Counted from the first letter of the stretch, positions 26,911-36,955 are shown. The stretch is DNA of 64,000 nucleotides from Mucilaginibacter aurantiaciroseus (GCF_024055595.1 NZ_JAMXOF010000003.1:62001-126000), one strand, 5' to 3'. Numbers and translations: made by a program. The notes: generated from the sequence alone by a model not told the origin.

Positions 26911-26987
26911 GTTAGCCAACGAATCAGCATCTCTCATGCAAATTATCACCGCTAATTATCCTGCGGCATCCCAATCCGTTGGCTAAC
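26911..26987. repeat. inverted repeat between phytochrome and heme oxygenase genes
   Basis: Perfect 11-base arms GTTAGCCAACG and CGTTGGCTAAC with a 55-base loop, placed between two convergent stops; a likely shared bidirectional terminator or dispersed repeat. Confidence 0.5.
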
Positions 26988-27008
26988 AGATCCGGATGCC
27001 GGATGCTA

Positions 27009-27569
27009 TTATTTAGCCTTCTCAAACCATTCGCCAAACTTGAAAAAGGTTTCGTTGGCGGCAGCTATTATAACGGCTTCCTGTTCCGGGTTTTCGGCCT
27101 GGCTATCCAAAGCGTTTTTAAACGTATCCCACATGGTTACTGTGTTATCACCATAGCTGGTAAAAAACGACAGGCCTTTATCCAAACTTAATTGCTGCTG
27201 CATCATTTTGCTGATGATCTTGCCCCCCAGGGTAGATCCCTCTATTACGTACAATGCGCCCAAGGCTTCTAAATGGTTTTTAATGCGCGGCAGTGCATCA
27301 CAGTCGGCTTTTGCCGGCACATCGCCGCCAAGTGCGGTTATATCATCGGCAATGGCTTGTGTTTTACGCCGCTCATCATTATCGGGCAATAGGTTTTTAT
27401 CTATCGCCTGGTTTATTTTAACTTCCAGCCCCCCAAAGTAGCCGTAGAATAATTTTAAAAGGTTGGCATATTCCTGCTGCGAGCGGATGGCCTTAAGCTG
27501 GCTCACAAGTCTCTTTTCTAAGATCTGGTGATTGGCTTTAGTTTCTTCTTTTAATTTATCTGATAACAT
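27009..27569 (-). CDS. heme oxygenase (biliverdin-producing)
   Basis: Opens heme to biliverdin, the phytochrome chromophore. At 186 residues it begins MLSDKLKEETKANHQILEKR, where the His of KANHQ is the expected proximal heme ligand; the distal helix block is LGALYVIEGSTLGGKII. The open frame extends 38 codons further upstream, but that extension is in fact the frame-shifted end of a methyltransferase remnant, so the inner ATG was chosen. Pairing with the phytochrome kinase strongly supports the bphO role. Confidence 0.88.
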   Translation of the reverse strand: MLSDKLKEETKANHQILEKRLVSQLKAIRSQQEYANLLKLFYGYFGGLEVKINQAIDKNLLPDNDERRKTQAIADDITALGGDVPAKADCDALPRIKNHLEALGALYVIEGSTLGGKIISKMMQQQLSLDKGLSFFTSYGDNTVTMWDTFKNALDSQAENPEQEAVIIAAANETFFKFGEWFEKAK

Positions 27570-27633
27570 ATTTCTTAATAAGCCGGCCTTTTGCAAAGCC
27601 AATTTGTTTACACAGCTTAAATAGCTGATCGCA

Positions 27634-28572
27634 TTACTTTTTATATAAATAAAGCCGGGCCGGGTTTCCACGCTGTTTAGCATTTAATGCTACAGACCTT
27701 TTCCCGAATCCGTCAAGTTCATCCGGTGTAAATATTTCTTCGATCGGGTACATTTGATGGGTGCGCGGTAGTGTTAACGGGATATCCCGTTCATACAATT
27801 CGCTTCCCAAAAATTGAAATGCTGCCGAATCAAAATTGTTTTGGCCACTGTAAAGCCGGTTTTTTCTGCTAAAATACCCATGCTTTTTTTAGTGTGCAAC
27901 ACAAAATGCCCGGGCGCGTATAACTGCACCCGGTTTTCTTAGTAAATATCCCACGCCTCGCCAAGCACCGGCACGCATACCAAAAATATACCGCAACTTT
28001 TTTAATAGCCTGTGGTATTGTTCCATTTCCTATACCTGTTGATCCATATGTTCTAACACATGGTGGGTAATAAGCGCATCATACGTGTTGGAGGGCATTT
28101 CAGACAGGTCTATTTTTAATACCTCAACATTAAACCCGTGATGTATTTCGTTACCTATAAATTTATTAACGCCGGTAACGTGTTCAAAACCGAGGTTAAA
28201 TAATTCGCAAATGAGCCGGCCTTTTCCACAACCAATATCCAAAATTTTTGCCCCCGGCATGGTCTTAATGGGTTTTAATAAAGCAAAAGCCCTACTGCCT
28301 GATGTTGTATGTTTTTTCTTCATCCGGATGCCGCTTATCAACCGATTTAGCAATGGCTGCCTTTTAAGCTTTGGCACAATTTGGTTAAACGATACGTAGT
28401 ACGGCGGGTAATGCTTATTGATATCAACAGGCACTTCCATAATTTGAATGCAACCACAATTAAGGCACTCGCCATACCCAAACTGTTCTCGGGCCCCAAA
28501 CATCATTTCTTTAAAAACGTGCTATGGCTCAACAGGAGTATTGCGTATCCTGCAATTTATTGAATTTGTCAT
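27634..28572 (-). pseudogene. class I SAM-dependent methyltransferase, multiply disrupted
   Basis: The original start is visible as ATG followed by TNSINCRIRNTPVEP, then an in-frame TAG, then HVFKEMMFGAREQFGYGEC and CLNCGCIQIM, matching the zinc-finger-led methyltransferases of Bacteroidota; the first Cys pair is already damaged (C-R-I-R where C-x-x-C is usual). The SAM site ILDIGCGKGRLICELF and ITHHVLEHMD remain. After that the frame shifts repeatedly: FLVCVPVLGEAWDIY, APGHFVLHTKKSMGILAEKT, FQFLGSELYERDIPL and ELDGFGKRSVALNAKQRG appear in different frames. A 158-codon open piece is left but the gene is dead. Confidence 0.85.
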
Positions 28573-28800
28573 AAGGAGGTGTAGCAAGTAGGTTTATTTT
28601 AACCCTTACGTGGTAAACTGTATGGGTATAATAATGTAACAATGTTATGTTAAATGTATTATTAAAAAACGGCATTTGCTATTTCAAATTATAATATTTA
28701 GTATTGTGTACCGATGACACAATAGCCACATATTGTGTTGATAACCAATTATAAATAGTTTATAGCCTTAACCGGACTGTATTTAATTGAAGTGATTTTT

Positions 28801-31131
28801 ATGAGGAAAAATTATCTAATGCTGCTTGCGCTGTTTCCTGCTTTGGCATCGGCACAAACCAAATGGAGCGAAACCAAAAATGGCGACATCGCTTTTGTAA
28901 GCAACACCGGCGGGCGCAGCCTGGGTTACTCCACCACATCCGGCGTTAAAATACTTACCATTGACGGCCTGGCATTTAAAGACCTGAACAAGAACGGCAA
29001 GCTGGATAAATACGAAGACTGGCGCTTACCCATTGATGTACGCGCTAAAGACCTTGCCTCGAAACTTAGCGTTGAGCAGATAGCGGGCTTAATGCTATAT
29101 AGCCGCCACCAAATGATCCCGAGCATCCCGGATGGGCCGTTCGCGGCCACTTATGGCGGCAAGCCTTTCTCAGAAAGTGGCGCAAATGCTTACGACCTGT
29201 CAGATCAGCAAAAACAATTCCTTTCCAAAGATAATGTGCGCCACGTGCTGGTAACATCGGTAAAAAGCCCCGAGGTAGTTGCGCGATGGAACAATAATGT
29301 GCAGGCATATACCGAGGGTACAGGCATGGGTATCCCGGCTAATAACAGTTCGGACCCTCGCCACGGCACGGTTGCCACTGCCGAGTTTAACGGTGGTGCG
29401 GGTGGTATTATTTCTATGTGGCCCGGCTCATTAGGTATGGCCGCGACCTTCAACCCTGCCGAAACAGAAAAATTTGGCCATATAGCCGCGCAGGAATATC
29501 GTGCGCTTGGCATTGCCACAGCGTTATCGCCGCAGGTTGATATGACCAGCGACCCGCGCTGGAACCGCGTAAGCGGTACTTTTGGCGAAGACCCGCAACT
29601 GGCGGCAGATATGGCAAGGGCCTACATAGATGGTTTCCAGACATCAACTGGGGCTAAAGAACTAGCCAACGGCTGGGGATATAATAGTGTAAACGCCATG
29701 GTGAAACACTGGCCGGGCGGTGGCGCCGGCGAAGGTGGCCGCGATGCGCACTTCGGTTTTGGTAAATATGCCGTTTACCCCGGCAAAAACTTTAACGAAG
29801 CTTTGATACCTTTTACACAAGGCGCGTTTAAGCTTGCCGGCAAAACAGGGATGGCTGCCGCGGTGATGCCCTACTATACCATTAGCTTTAACCAGGATAC
29901 CAGGAACCACGAGAACGTGGCGAACAACTATAACAAATACATTATTACCGACCTGCTGCGCAACAAATACCATTATGATGGTGTGGTTTGTACCGACTGG
30001 ATGGTAACAGGCGACGAAACGGTGATTAACAGCTTCCTGTCGGGTAAATCATGGGGGATGGAGAAAGCTACCATCGCCCAGCGCCATTACAAAATACTGA
30101 TGGCCGGTGTTGACCAGTTTGGCGGCAATAACAATATGGCCCCTGTTTTAGAGGCTTACCAAATAGGCATTAAAGAACATGGCGAAACGTTTATGCGCGC
30201 CAGGTTTGAGCAATCTGCCGTGCGTTTGCTAAGGGGTAGTTTCCGTACCGGTTTGTTTGAGAACCCGTACCTGGATGTTGAAGTAACCAAAAAAACCGTG
30301 GGCAACCCCGAATTTATGAAGGCGGGTTACGATGCGCAACTAAAGTCGATAGTGATGCTGAAGAACAAGGCTAACGTGCTGCCTTTGCAAACAGGCAAAA
30401 CTGTTTATGTGCCTAAGAAATTTACCCCGGCGGGTAAAAACTTTTTGGGCAGGCCTTATCCTGAAAAACTGGAGTACCCGTTGAATATGGATATTGTTAA
30501 AAAATACTTTAAAGTAACCGAAAACCCCGATGAAGCCGACTACGCCCTGGTATTTATTGCGAGCCCAATTGGTCACGGTGGATATGACGAGGCTGATGTG
30601 AAGGCAGGCGGCAATGGCTACTTACCGGTATCATTACAATACGGTAAATACACTGCCGAAACGGCCCGTGAAACCAGCCTTGCCGGTGGCGACCCGCTGG
30701 AGAAATTTACCAACCGTAGTTATAAAAACAAATCAGAGATCTCGACCAATGTTACCGACCTGGCAATGGTGAACGATACCTACGCCAAAATGAAAGGCAA
30801 GCCGGTTATCGTATCTATAAACGTAAACAACCCGCTGGTATTTGGCGAGTTCGAGAAAAACGCCAACGCCATCATCGCCGATTTTGGTGTGCAGGGCCAG
30901 GCAAGTCTGGATATCTTAACCGGTAAAGCAGAACCATCGGCTTTATTGCCCCTGCAGATGCCATTGGATATGAAAGTTGTAGAAGCCCAATACGAAGATG
31001 TACCACACGATATGAAGTGCTATACCGATTCTGAAGGCCATGTATACGATTTTGCTTACGGGTTGAACTGGAAAGGCGTAATTAAAGATGCCCGCACAGC
31101 CAGGTATGGCAAACCAGCTGTAAAACATTAA
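28801..31131 (+). CDS. exported GH3-family beta-glucosidase-like hydrolase
   Basis: A 776-residue glycoside hydrolase family 3 enzyme with signal peptide (MRKNYLMLLALFPALASA). Residues about 65-80 hold DLNKNGKLDKYEDW, an EF-hand-like calcium loop. The GH3 N-domain has VDMTSDPRWNR, GTFGEDPQLAADM and the substrate-binding KHWPGGG; the nucleophile Asp is in GVVCTDWMVTGDE. The C-domain (about 500-740) follows and ends in a short fibronectin-less tail. Likely acts in the periplasm on beta-glucosides or xylosides. An exported esterase follows after a hairpin-filled gap, suggesting joint use on an acylated plant polysaccharide. Confidence 0.88.
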   Translation: MRKNYLMLLALFPALASAQTKWSETKNGDIAFVSNTGGRSLGYSTTSGVKILTIDGLAFKDLNKNGKLDKYEDWRLPIDVRAKDLASKLSVEQIAGLMLYSRHQMIPSIPDGPFAATYGGKPFSESGANAYDLSDQQKQFLSKDNVRHVLVTSVKSPEVVARWNNNVQAYTEGTGMGIPANNSSDPRHGTVATAEFNGGAGGIISMWPGSLGMAATFNPAETEKFGHIAAQEYRALGIATALSPQVDMTSDPRWNRVSGTFGEDPQLAADMARAYIDGFQTSTGAKELANGWGYNSVNAMVKHWPGGGAGEGGRDAHFGFGKYAVYPGKNFNEALIPFTQGAFKLAGKTGMAAAVMPYYTISFNQDTRNHENVANNYNKYIITDLLRNKYHYDGVVCTDWMVTGDETVINSFLSGKSWGMEKATIAQRHYKILMAGVDQFGGNNNMAPVLEAYQIGIKEHGETFMRARFEQSAVRLLRGSFRTGLFENPYLDVEVTKKTVGNPEFMKAGYDAQLKSIVMLKNKANVLPLQTGKTVYVPKKFTPAGKNFLGRPYPEKLEYPLNMDIVKKYFKVTENPDEADYALVFIASPIGHGGYDEADVKAGGNGYLPVSLQYGKYTAETARETSLAGGDPLEKFTNRSYKNKSEISTNVTDLAMVNDTYAKMKGKPVIVSINVNNPLVFGEFEKNANAIIADFGVQGQASLDILTGKAEPSALLPLQMPLDMKVVEAQYEDVPHDMKCYTDSEGHVYDFAYGLNWKGVIKDARTARYGKPAVKH

Positions 31132-31150
31132 TTTGCAATAGTTTATATTT

Positions 31151-31246
31151 AACCAAAAAGTACACAGAGATTTCACAAAGGGCACAAAGTGGTTCAATAT
31201 CTCTTTGTGAGCTTTGTGGTTTTCCTTTGTGCTCTTTGTGGTAACC
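31151..31246. repeat. word-repeat inverted repeat between GH3 and esterase genes
   Basis: The left side holds CACAAAGGGCACAAAGTGG, the right side four copies of CTTTGTG (followed in turn by A, G, C and G). AACC on the far left and GGTAACC on the far right also match. The word is a 7-mer and its complement. Confidence 0.7.
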
Positions 31247-31261
31247 TTTTAACCTTAGATC

Positions 31262-32794
31262 ATGAAACGCATCTTCACTTTATCCCTGTTGTTAATCACC
31301 TATTGTGCTTTCTCGCAAGAGGCCTTTAATGTTATACAAACCACTGCCGGTAAAATATCCGGCACGGTTAGCGAGGATAAAAGTGTTCAGATCTTTAAAG
31401 GCATCCCTTTTGCCGCGCCGCCGGTTGGCGATTTGCGCTGGAAAGCCCCACAGCCTGTAAAACCATGGGCCGGCGTAAAAGAATGTACCCAATTTGCCAA
31501 AAGCCCCATGCAGGCAAAGCCCAACGAGTTTGGCGTTTACACCCGCGAGTTTTTGATAAAAGATGAACCGTTGAGCGAAGATTGCCTGTACCTGAACATT
31601 TGGACGGCTGCAAAATCACCTGCCGAAAAACGCCCGGTAATGGTGTGGATCTATGGTGGTGGCTTTGTAAGCGGCGGTACCAACGTGCCTATTTACGATG
31701 GCGAAGCGCTTGCTAAAAAAGGAATTATACTGGTGAGCATCCCATACCGTGTGGGCATATTAGGTTTCTTTTCCCACCCTGAACTAACGAAAGAATCGCC
31801 TAACCATGCATCGGGTAACTACGGGTTAATGGACCAGCTTGCAGCCTTGAAGTGGGTAAAGCAAAACATTGCCGCCTTTGGTGGCGACCCAAACCATGTA
31901 ACCATTGCGGGGCAATCGGCGGGTTCTATGGCGGTGAATAGTCTTGTGGCATCACCATTAGCAAAAGGCCTTTTTAACAGGGCAATTGCCGAAAGCGGTG
32001 CAAGTTTTACTACGGGCCCGTTTGGTGGTTTAACCTTACAACAGGCGGAAGAAGCAGGTGTAAAAACTGCCGAGGCCCTTGGCGCAAGATCATTAGCCGA
32101 TTTGCGTAAACTGCCCGCCGAATACCTTTTAAAACAGTTTGGCGGCCGCCCAATTGTTGACGGGTATGTATTGCCGCAAAGCATAGCAGCAATATTTGTA
32201 GCAAATAAAGAGAATAGCGTACCCCTGCTTACCGGCTGGAACGCTGATGATGCCTTTATCGGCAAGTTAAAAAATGCGGCTGATTACCGCACCGATGCAC
32301 AGAAAAAGTATGGTGACAAAGCGGCTGCGTTTTTAAAACTATACCCGGGTGATACCGATGAACAAGCAGCCAAATCGCAAATAGCCATCAATCGCGACCA
32401 AACCTTCGGTACGCAAAATTATACCTGGGCAAATGTTCAAAGCGCAAAAGGTAAGGCTAAAGTTTACCTGTACCGCTTTACCCGCCGCCTGCCGGCAACC
32501 GAAGCGTTTAAGAAGTACGGCGCCTTCCACACCGGCGAGGTGGCATACGTGTTTAACAACTTGAAGTTCCTGAACCGGCCACTCGAACAGGTGGATCATG
32601 ATCTGGCCAATACTATATCGCAGTACTGGGTAAACTTTGTTAAAACCGGCAACCCCAAAGGTTACCAACTCCCGGCATGGCCTTCGTATAACACTACCAC
32701 GGCAAAAACCATGTACCTGGGCGAAACGCCTGCGGCCAAATCATTAGTAGATAAAGCGGCATTGGAGTTTATGGTGAAGAATATAACGAAGTAG
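31262..32794 (+). CDS. exported carboxylesterase type B (second copy)
   Basis: A 510-residue alpha/beta-hydrolase with signal peptide MKRIFTLSLLLITYCAFSQ. Motifs: FKGIPFAAPPVGDLRWKAP, SEDCLYLNIWT, the oxyanion-hole YGGGFVSGG, the nucleophile elbow AGQSAGSMAV (GQSAG in place of GESAG) and the catalytic-His block FHTGEVAYVFNN. It shares its fold and gene context with sugar-active enzymes, fitting removal of acyl groups from glycans. It is a diverged paralogue of the minus-strand esterase at 5.9-7.5 kb. Confidence 0.88.
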   Translation: MKRIFTLSLLLITYCAFSQEAFNVIQTTAGKISGTVSEDKSVQIFKGIPFAAPPVGDLRWKAPQPVKPWAGVKECTQFAKSPMQAKPNEFGVYTREFLIKDEPLSEDCLYLNIWTAAKSPAEKRPVMVWIYGGGFVSGGTNVPIYDGEALAKKGIILVSIPYRVGILGFFSHPELTKESPNHASGNYGLMDQLAALKWVKQNIAAFGGDPNHVTIAGQSAGSMAVNSLVASPLAKGLFNRAIAESGASFTTGPFGGLTLQQAEEAGVKTAEALGARSLADLRKLPAEYLLKQFGGRPIVDGYVLPQSIAAIFVANKENSVPLLTGWNADDAFIGKLKNAADYRTDAQKKYGDKAAAFLKLYPGDTDEQAAKSQIAINRDQTFGTQNYTWANVQSAKGKAKVYLYRFTRRLPATEAFKKYGAFHTGEVAYVFNNLKFLNRPLEQVDHDLANTISQYWVNFVKTGNPKGYQLPAWPSYNTTTAKTMYLGETPAAKSLVDKAALEFMVKNITK

Positions 32795-33242
32795 TATTTG
32801 GATCACACCGAGCTTGTTGAAGGGCGTTCGCGGGGCGGTAATGGAACGATTTGGGTATAAGAATTTATTGACACGAGGTGGTGGCACTATTTTGTCAGTA
32901 GCGCAATTTTTAAACAACTGATTGTATGGTATTTAGAAAAATTCGTGTGTGTTCACAAACGTGAACGTGAACATTTTGGGTTGTTTTTTCACCTGCGGAT
33001 TGGTTTTAACTTTCTATCGCCTAAATGTCATAAAACCCAGTCTGTAAAAACTCGGCAGCTTTAAATGGGTTCATAATACAACGTGTTTGCATAAAAAGTA
33101 ACACAGGCATTACACCTATATTATTCGTATAATGTTTATTTGGCGTTTAATATTATAGTTGAATAGTATCTATTTATTATTTAAAATGTGATATTTACAG
33201 CGCGATACCTGAATACATGTTCAACACATTATCACCGGTTCT
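32795..33242 (+). other. non-coding gap before the pentose-phosphate operon
   Basis: No gene seen. It holds one copy of the ~110 bp repeat also found inverted after the operon, and an AT-rich stretch just before ppgK where the operon promoter should lie; no full TAnnTTTG match was found there. Confidence 0.5.
32878..32988 (+). repeat. ~110 bp repeat, left copy flanking the pentose-phosphate operon
   Basis: Ends are conserved with the copy at 42642-42744 in the opposite orientation: TGGTGGC..ATTTTGTCAG at one end and GTGTGT..CAC..GTGAACGTGAACATTT at the other, with a diverged middle of similar length (44 versus 47 bases). It contains GTTCAC, then a tandem GTGAAC pair. Confidence 0.7.
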
Positions 33243-33998
33243 ATGAAAACTACTCCTTCTACGTTAAAGATCCTTTCCATTGACATCGGTGGCTCAAGCA
33301 TAAAAGCTACTATTCTGAACAGTAAAGGCGACCTCACCATGGACTATAAAAAAGTAGCCACGCCAAAGCCGGCTAATCCGGATAGCGTGATCAAAGCTAT
33401 TAACGGCCTTATAAAAGGCTACCCTGCCTATGATAAGGTATCGGTAGGCTTCCCCGGTTATGTACGTAACGGTATTGTAAAAACCGCCCCAAACCTTGGT
33501 AACGATTTTTGGAAAGATGTAGATTTCCGTAAGAAACTGGAAAGCGCTTTAGGCAAAGACGCAAAAGTTGTGAATGATGCCGACATGCAGGGCCTTGGCG
33601 TTGTTAGCGGCAAAGGCCTGGAAATGGTGATAACCCTTGGCACAGGCTTCGGCACCGCCCTATTAATGGACGGCCACTTATTGCCGCATTTAGAGGTATC
33701 GCATCACCCGGTGTCAAAAGGCCGCGATTACGATCAGTATATTGGTGATAAAGCGCTTGAAGAAGTAGGCGAAAAAAAATGGAACCGCCGCATGGAAAAA
33801 GTTTTTGAAATATTAAAAACTGTATTCAACTACGACTATTTATATATAGGCGGCGGCAACTCAGATCTGCTTGATTTTAAGCTGGACAAAAACATGAAAA
33901 TAGTAACCAATGCCGATGGCATTAAAGGCGGGGCGAAATTGTGGCAGGAAGATAAACATCCGGTTACACACACAGCAATGGCAACCCCAACAAAATAA
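33243..33998 (+). CDS. ppgK: ROK-family kinase, probable polyphosphate glucokinase
   Basis: A 251-residue sugar kinase. The phosphate-1 motif is SIDIGGSSIKATILNSKG, the catalytic Asp is in KVVNDADMQGLG, and the phosphate-2 block is VITLGTGFGTAL. The length and the HHPVSKGRDYDQYIGDKAL region fit the polyphosphate--glucose phosphotransferase group, which lacks the zinc-binding motif of other ROK proteins; ATP use cannot be excluded. As the first gene of the operon it would supply glucose-6-phosphate to Zwf encoded downstream. Confidence 0.8.
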   Translation: MKTTPSTLKILSIDIGGSSIKATILNSKGDLTMDYKKVATPKPANPDSVIKAINGLIKGYPAYDKVSVGFPGYVRNGIVKTAPNLGNDFWKDVDFRKKLESALGKDAKVVNDADMQGLGVVSGKGLEMVITLGTGFGTALLMDGHLLPHLEVSHHPVSKGRDYDQYIGDKALEEVGEKKWNRRMEKVFEILKTVFNYDYLYIGGGNSDLLDFKLDKNMKIVTNADGIKGGAKLWQEDKHPVTHTAMATPTK

Positions 33999-34013
33999 TA
34001 ATTACGCACAACA

Positions 34014-36020
34014 ATGGAAAAAGAAAACAAAGAACTTGAAAAATTAGCGATAGATACCGTAAGGATCCTTTCGGCAGATGCAGTACAAAAAGCAAACTCG
34101 GGCCACCCGGGCACAGCAATGGCTTTGGCACCAATGGGCCACGTACTTTGGACCAAGTTTTTAAATTATAACCCTAAAAATCCTGATTTTGCAAACCGCG
34201 ACAGGTTCATCCTTTCGGCAGGCCACGCTTGTATCTTACAATACAGCTTTTTATACTTAACAGGGTACGATCTTTCATTAGATGATATCAAGGCATTCCG
34301 CCAGTTAAACAGCAAAACCGCAGGCCACCCGGAATACGGATTGGCACCGGGTGTTGATGTTACTACCGGCCCGCTTGGCCAGGGTTTTGCAAACGGTGTT
34401 GGTTTCGCCATCGCCCAGAAGCACTTAGCGGCGCGTTACAACAAACCAGGTTTCGACCTTTTCAATTACAACATCTACACTATCTGCAGCGATGGTGATA
34501 TGATGGAAGGTGTAACATCTGAAGCAGCTTCATTAGCAGGCCACTTACAGTTAGGCAACCTGATCTACCTATACGATGATAACCACATCTCTATCGAAGG
34601 TAGTACCGACATCGCCTTTAACGAGGACGTAAGTGCCCGTTTCCGTGCCTACGGATGGCAGGTGCAGGAGGTAGCTGACGTTAATGATACCCATGCATTA
34701 GAGCTGGCTTTGATCAACGCTAAAACCGAAACACAGAAACCATCGCTGATACGCGTTCGTTCGCTTATCGCTTACGGTAGCCCAAACAAATCGGGTACTG
34801 CTGGTTCACACGGTTCGCCGCTTGGTGCCGATGAGATCAAATTGGTAAAAGAATTTTTTGGTTTCGATCCTGAAAAATCATTTAACGTACCTGCCGAAGT
34901 ATTAAAATACTACAACGAAAAAGGTGCACGTGGTGAAAAAACCGAAGCTAAATGGAACGAGCTGTTCGCTAAATACAAAGAGAAATTCCCTGAATTAGCT
35001 ACCGAATACGAAGTTGCGTTTGCAGGCGAATTGCCAAAAGGCTGGGCAGATAAATTGCCGGTATTTAAAGCATCCGACCCTAAAATGGCAACCCGCCAGG
35101 CATCGGGCAAGGTATTAAATGCGGTTGCTGCAGGCTTGCCAAACCTTATTGGTGGTGCTGCCGATTTAGCACCATCTACAGAAACTAACTTAAAAGAATA
35201 CGATTCATTCACATCAGAAAACCGCGCAGGCCGTAACTTCCACTTCGGGATCCGCGAACATGCAATGGGTTCGGCTTTAAATGGTATGGCTTTAACAAAA
35301 GGCCTGTTACCTTTTGGCGCTACCTTCCTACAATTTGCAGATTATATGCGCCCGCCAATCCGTTTGGCGGCCATTATGAAGATAAGCCCGATATTTGTTT
35401 ACACCCATGATAGTATTGGCCTTGGCGAAGATGGTACCACCCATCAGCCGATAGAGCATTTATCAACATTACGCGCAATACCAAACGTTACCGTTATCCG
35501 CCCTGCGGATGCAAACGAAACCGCGTTCGCGTGGAAAGTAGCTATCGAGAAAAAAGGCGGACCAACTGTATTGGTGTTCACCCGCCAGGGATTACCCATC
35601 CTTGACCAGGACAAATACGGTAAAGCAAGCGGTCTTGAAAAAGGTGCTTACATCTTATCAGAAGCCAGCAAAAATGTTGACCTGATATTGATGGCAACCG
35701 GTTCTGAAGTAGCCCTGATCATGGAAGCACAAGCCAAGCTTGAGGCAGAAGGTATTTCTACACGTGTGGTAAGTATGCCATCGTGGGAGTTGTTTGAGAA
35801 ACAGGATGCTGCTTACAAAGAAAAGGTATTCCCTAAAGCAAGCCGCAAACGTTTGGCAGTAGAAATGGCATCACCAATGGGATGGCATAAATACACCACC
35901 GACGAAGGCGATATTTTAGGCATGACCACCTTTGGTGAGTCGGCCCCGGCAGAAGACCTTTACAAACACTTCGGCTTTACAGTTGAAAATGTAGTTAACA
36001 AGGCGAAAGCGCTTTTGTAA
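34014..36020 (+). CDS. tkt: transketolase
   Basis: A thiamine-diphosphate enzyme moving two-carbon units between ketose donors and aldose acceptors in the non-oxidative pentose phosphate pathway. At 668 residues it is full length. Seen: ANSGHPGTAMALAPMGHVLW, the ThDP/Mg block CSDGDMMEGVTSEAA, the catalytic Glu in FHFGIREHAMG, and THDSIGLGEDGTTHQPIEHL of the pyrimidine domain. It starts 15 bases after ppgK and is followed by a word-repeat hairpin before rpiA. Confidence 0.97.
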   Translation: MEKENKELEKLAIDTVRILSADAVQKANSGHPGTAMALAPMGHVLWTKFLNYNPKNPDFANRDRFILSAGHACILQYSFLYLTGYDLSLDDIKAFRQLNSKTAGHPEYGLAPGVDVTTGPLGQGFANGVGFAIAQKHLAARYNKPGFDLFNYNIYTICSDGDMMEGVTSEAASLAGHLQLGNLIYLYDDNHISIEGSTDIAFNEDVSARFRAYGWQVQEVADVNDTHALELALINAKTETQKPSLIRVRSLIAYGSPNKSGTAGSHGSPLGADEIKLVKEFFGFDPEKSFNVPAEVLKYYNEKGARGEKTEAKWNELFAKYKEKFPELATEYEVAFAGELPKGWADKLPVFKASDPKMATRQASGKVLNAVAAGLPNLIGGAADLAPSTETNLKEYDSFTSENRAGRNFHFGIREHAMGSALNGMALTKGLLPFGATFLQFADYMRPPIRLAAIMKISPIFVYTHDSIGLGEDGTTHQPIEHLSTLRAIPNVTVIRPADANETAFAWKVAIEKKGGPTVLVFTRQGLPILDQDKYGKASGLEKGAYILSEASKNVDLILMATGSEVALIMEAQAKLEAEGISTRVVSMPSWELFEKQDAAYKEKVFPKASRKRLAVEMASPMGWHKYTTDEGDILGMTTFGESAPAEDLYKHFGFTVENVVNKAKALL

Positions 36021-36023
36021 GAC

Positions 36024-36087
36024 ATTAGTATCAAGTAGCACGTACATAGATTTTTCTTTGTCTTGCTACTTGATACTTGATACTAAT
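36024..36087. repeat. word-repeat inverted repeat between tkt and rpiA
   Basis: The left arm ATTAGTATCAAGTAGCA (17 bases) matches the complement of the right arm exactly except that the right arm carries an extra copy of the 7-mer TTGATAC. The loop contains a T-rich stretch. Confidence 0.75.
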
Positions 36088-36092
36088 CACAA

Positions 36093-36791
36093 ATGGATAG
36101 TTTAATCAGTACGCTGGAGTGGTCATCACAGATCATCAACGCGGCCGGCAAACAAAAAGTAGCGCAGCAAATTGCCCAAAAGGTAAAGGATGGCGATGTA
36201 CTTGGCGTGGGTTCGGGCTCTACGGTATATATGGCGCTACTGGCAATATCTGAAAGGATAAAGGCCGAGGGGTTAAAGATCCTGGCTATCCCCACGTCGT
36301 TAGAGATAACGATGTTTTGCAGTAAGCTGGGGATACCGCTTACTACTTTGTTTGAGCATACTCCCAACTGGCTCTTTGATGGCGCCGATGAGGTTGACCC
36401 TAACAACTGGCTGATAAAAGGCCGCGGCGGGGCGATGTTTAAAGAGAAACTATTGATCAGGAGCTGTCCGCTAAATTATATTATTATTGATGACAGCAAA
36501 CTGGTATCAAAATTGGGTACTAATTTCCCGGTACCGGTAGAGGTTTATCCGCAGGCATTATTGCATGTAGAATCCGAACTGAAAAAGTTGGGTGCTAACA
36601 GTGTCGCTTTAAGACCTGCAAAAGGCAAGGACGGCCCAATAGTAACCGAGAATAACAATTTGATATTGGATTGTTATTTTGATGAATTAAAAGACAGCCT
36701 GGAGCACGATATAAAAAGCATAACAGGCATAATAGAGAGCGGCCTTTTTATAGGCTATAACTTGCAGATATTAACAGCGGAAAATGACTAA
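36093..36791 (+). CDS. rpiA: ribose-5-phosphate isomerase A
   Basis: Interconverts ribose-5-phosphate and ribulose-5-phosphate. The 232-residue product shows the family blocks VLGVGSGSTVYMALLAI, DGADEVDP with the catalytic Asp pair and IKGRGGAMFKEKLLI with the catalytic Lys/Glu. The N-terminal 20 residues are slightly longer than E. coli RpiA. It lies inside the pentose-phosphate cluster and is followed by a 206-base gap with a GC-rich repeat before tal. Confidence 0.95.
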   Translation: MDSLISTLEWSSQIINAAGKQKVAQQIAQKVKDGDVLGVGSGSTVYMALLAISERIKAEGLKILAIPTSLEITMFCSKLGIPLTTLFEHTPNWLFDGADEVDPNNWLIKGRGGAMFKEKLLIRSCPLNYIIIDDSKLVSKLGTNFPVPVEVYPQALLHVESELKKLGANSVALRPAKGKDGPIVTENNNLILDCYFDELKDSLEHDIKSITGIIESGLFIGYNLQILTAEND

Positions 36792-36889
36792 TAATTTTTG
36801 ACGTAAGCTTAACCTAATAAGGAGATTAAGATTACACTATTCGGAGCATTAAAACTGAGATTTGCGCAACAAAAATTAATACCCTGATC

Positions 36890-36955
36890 CTTTTGGAAGA
36901 GAGGGTTTTAAAAGTCTCCCCTTCCGGGGGAGATTTAGAGGGAGCTAAAACGAAT
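36890..36955. repeat. dispersed CCCCTTCCGGGGG repeat between rpiA and tal
   Basis: GTCTCCCCTTCCGGGGGAGATTT is a palindrome with a CTTCCGG centre, followed by AGAGGGAGC. The same word family is at 48660-48690. Confidence 0.5.
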
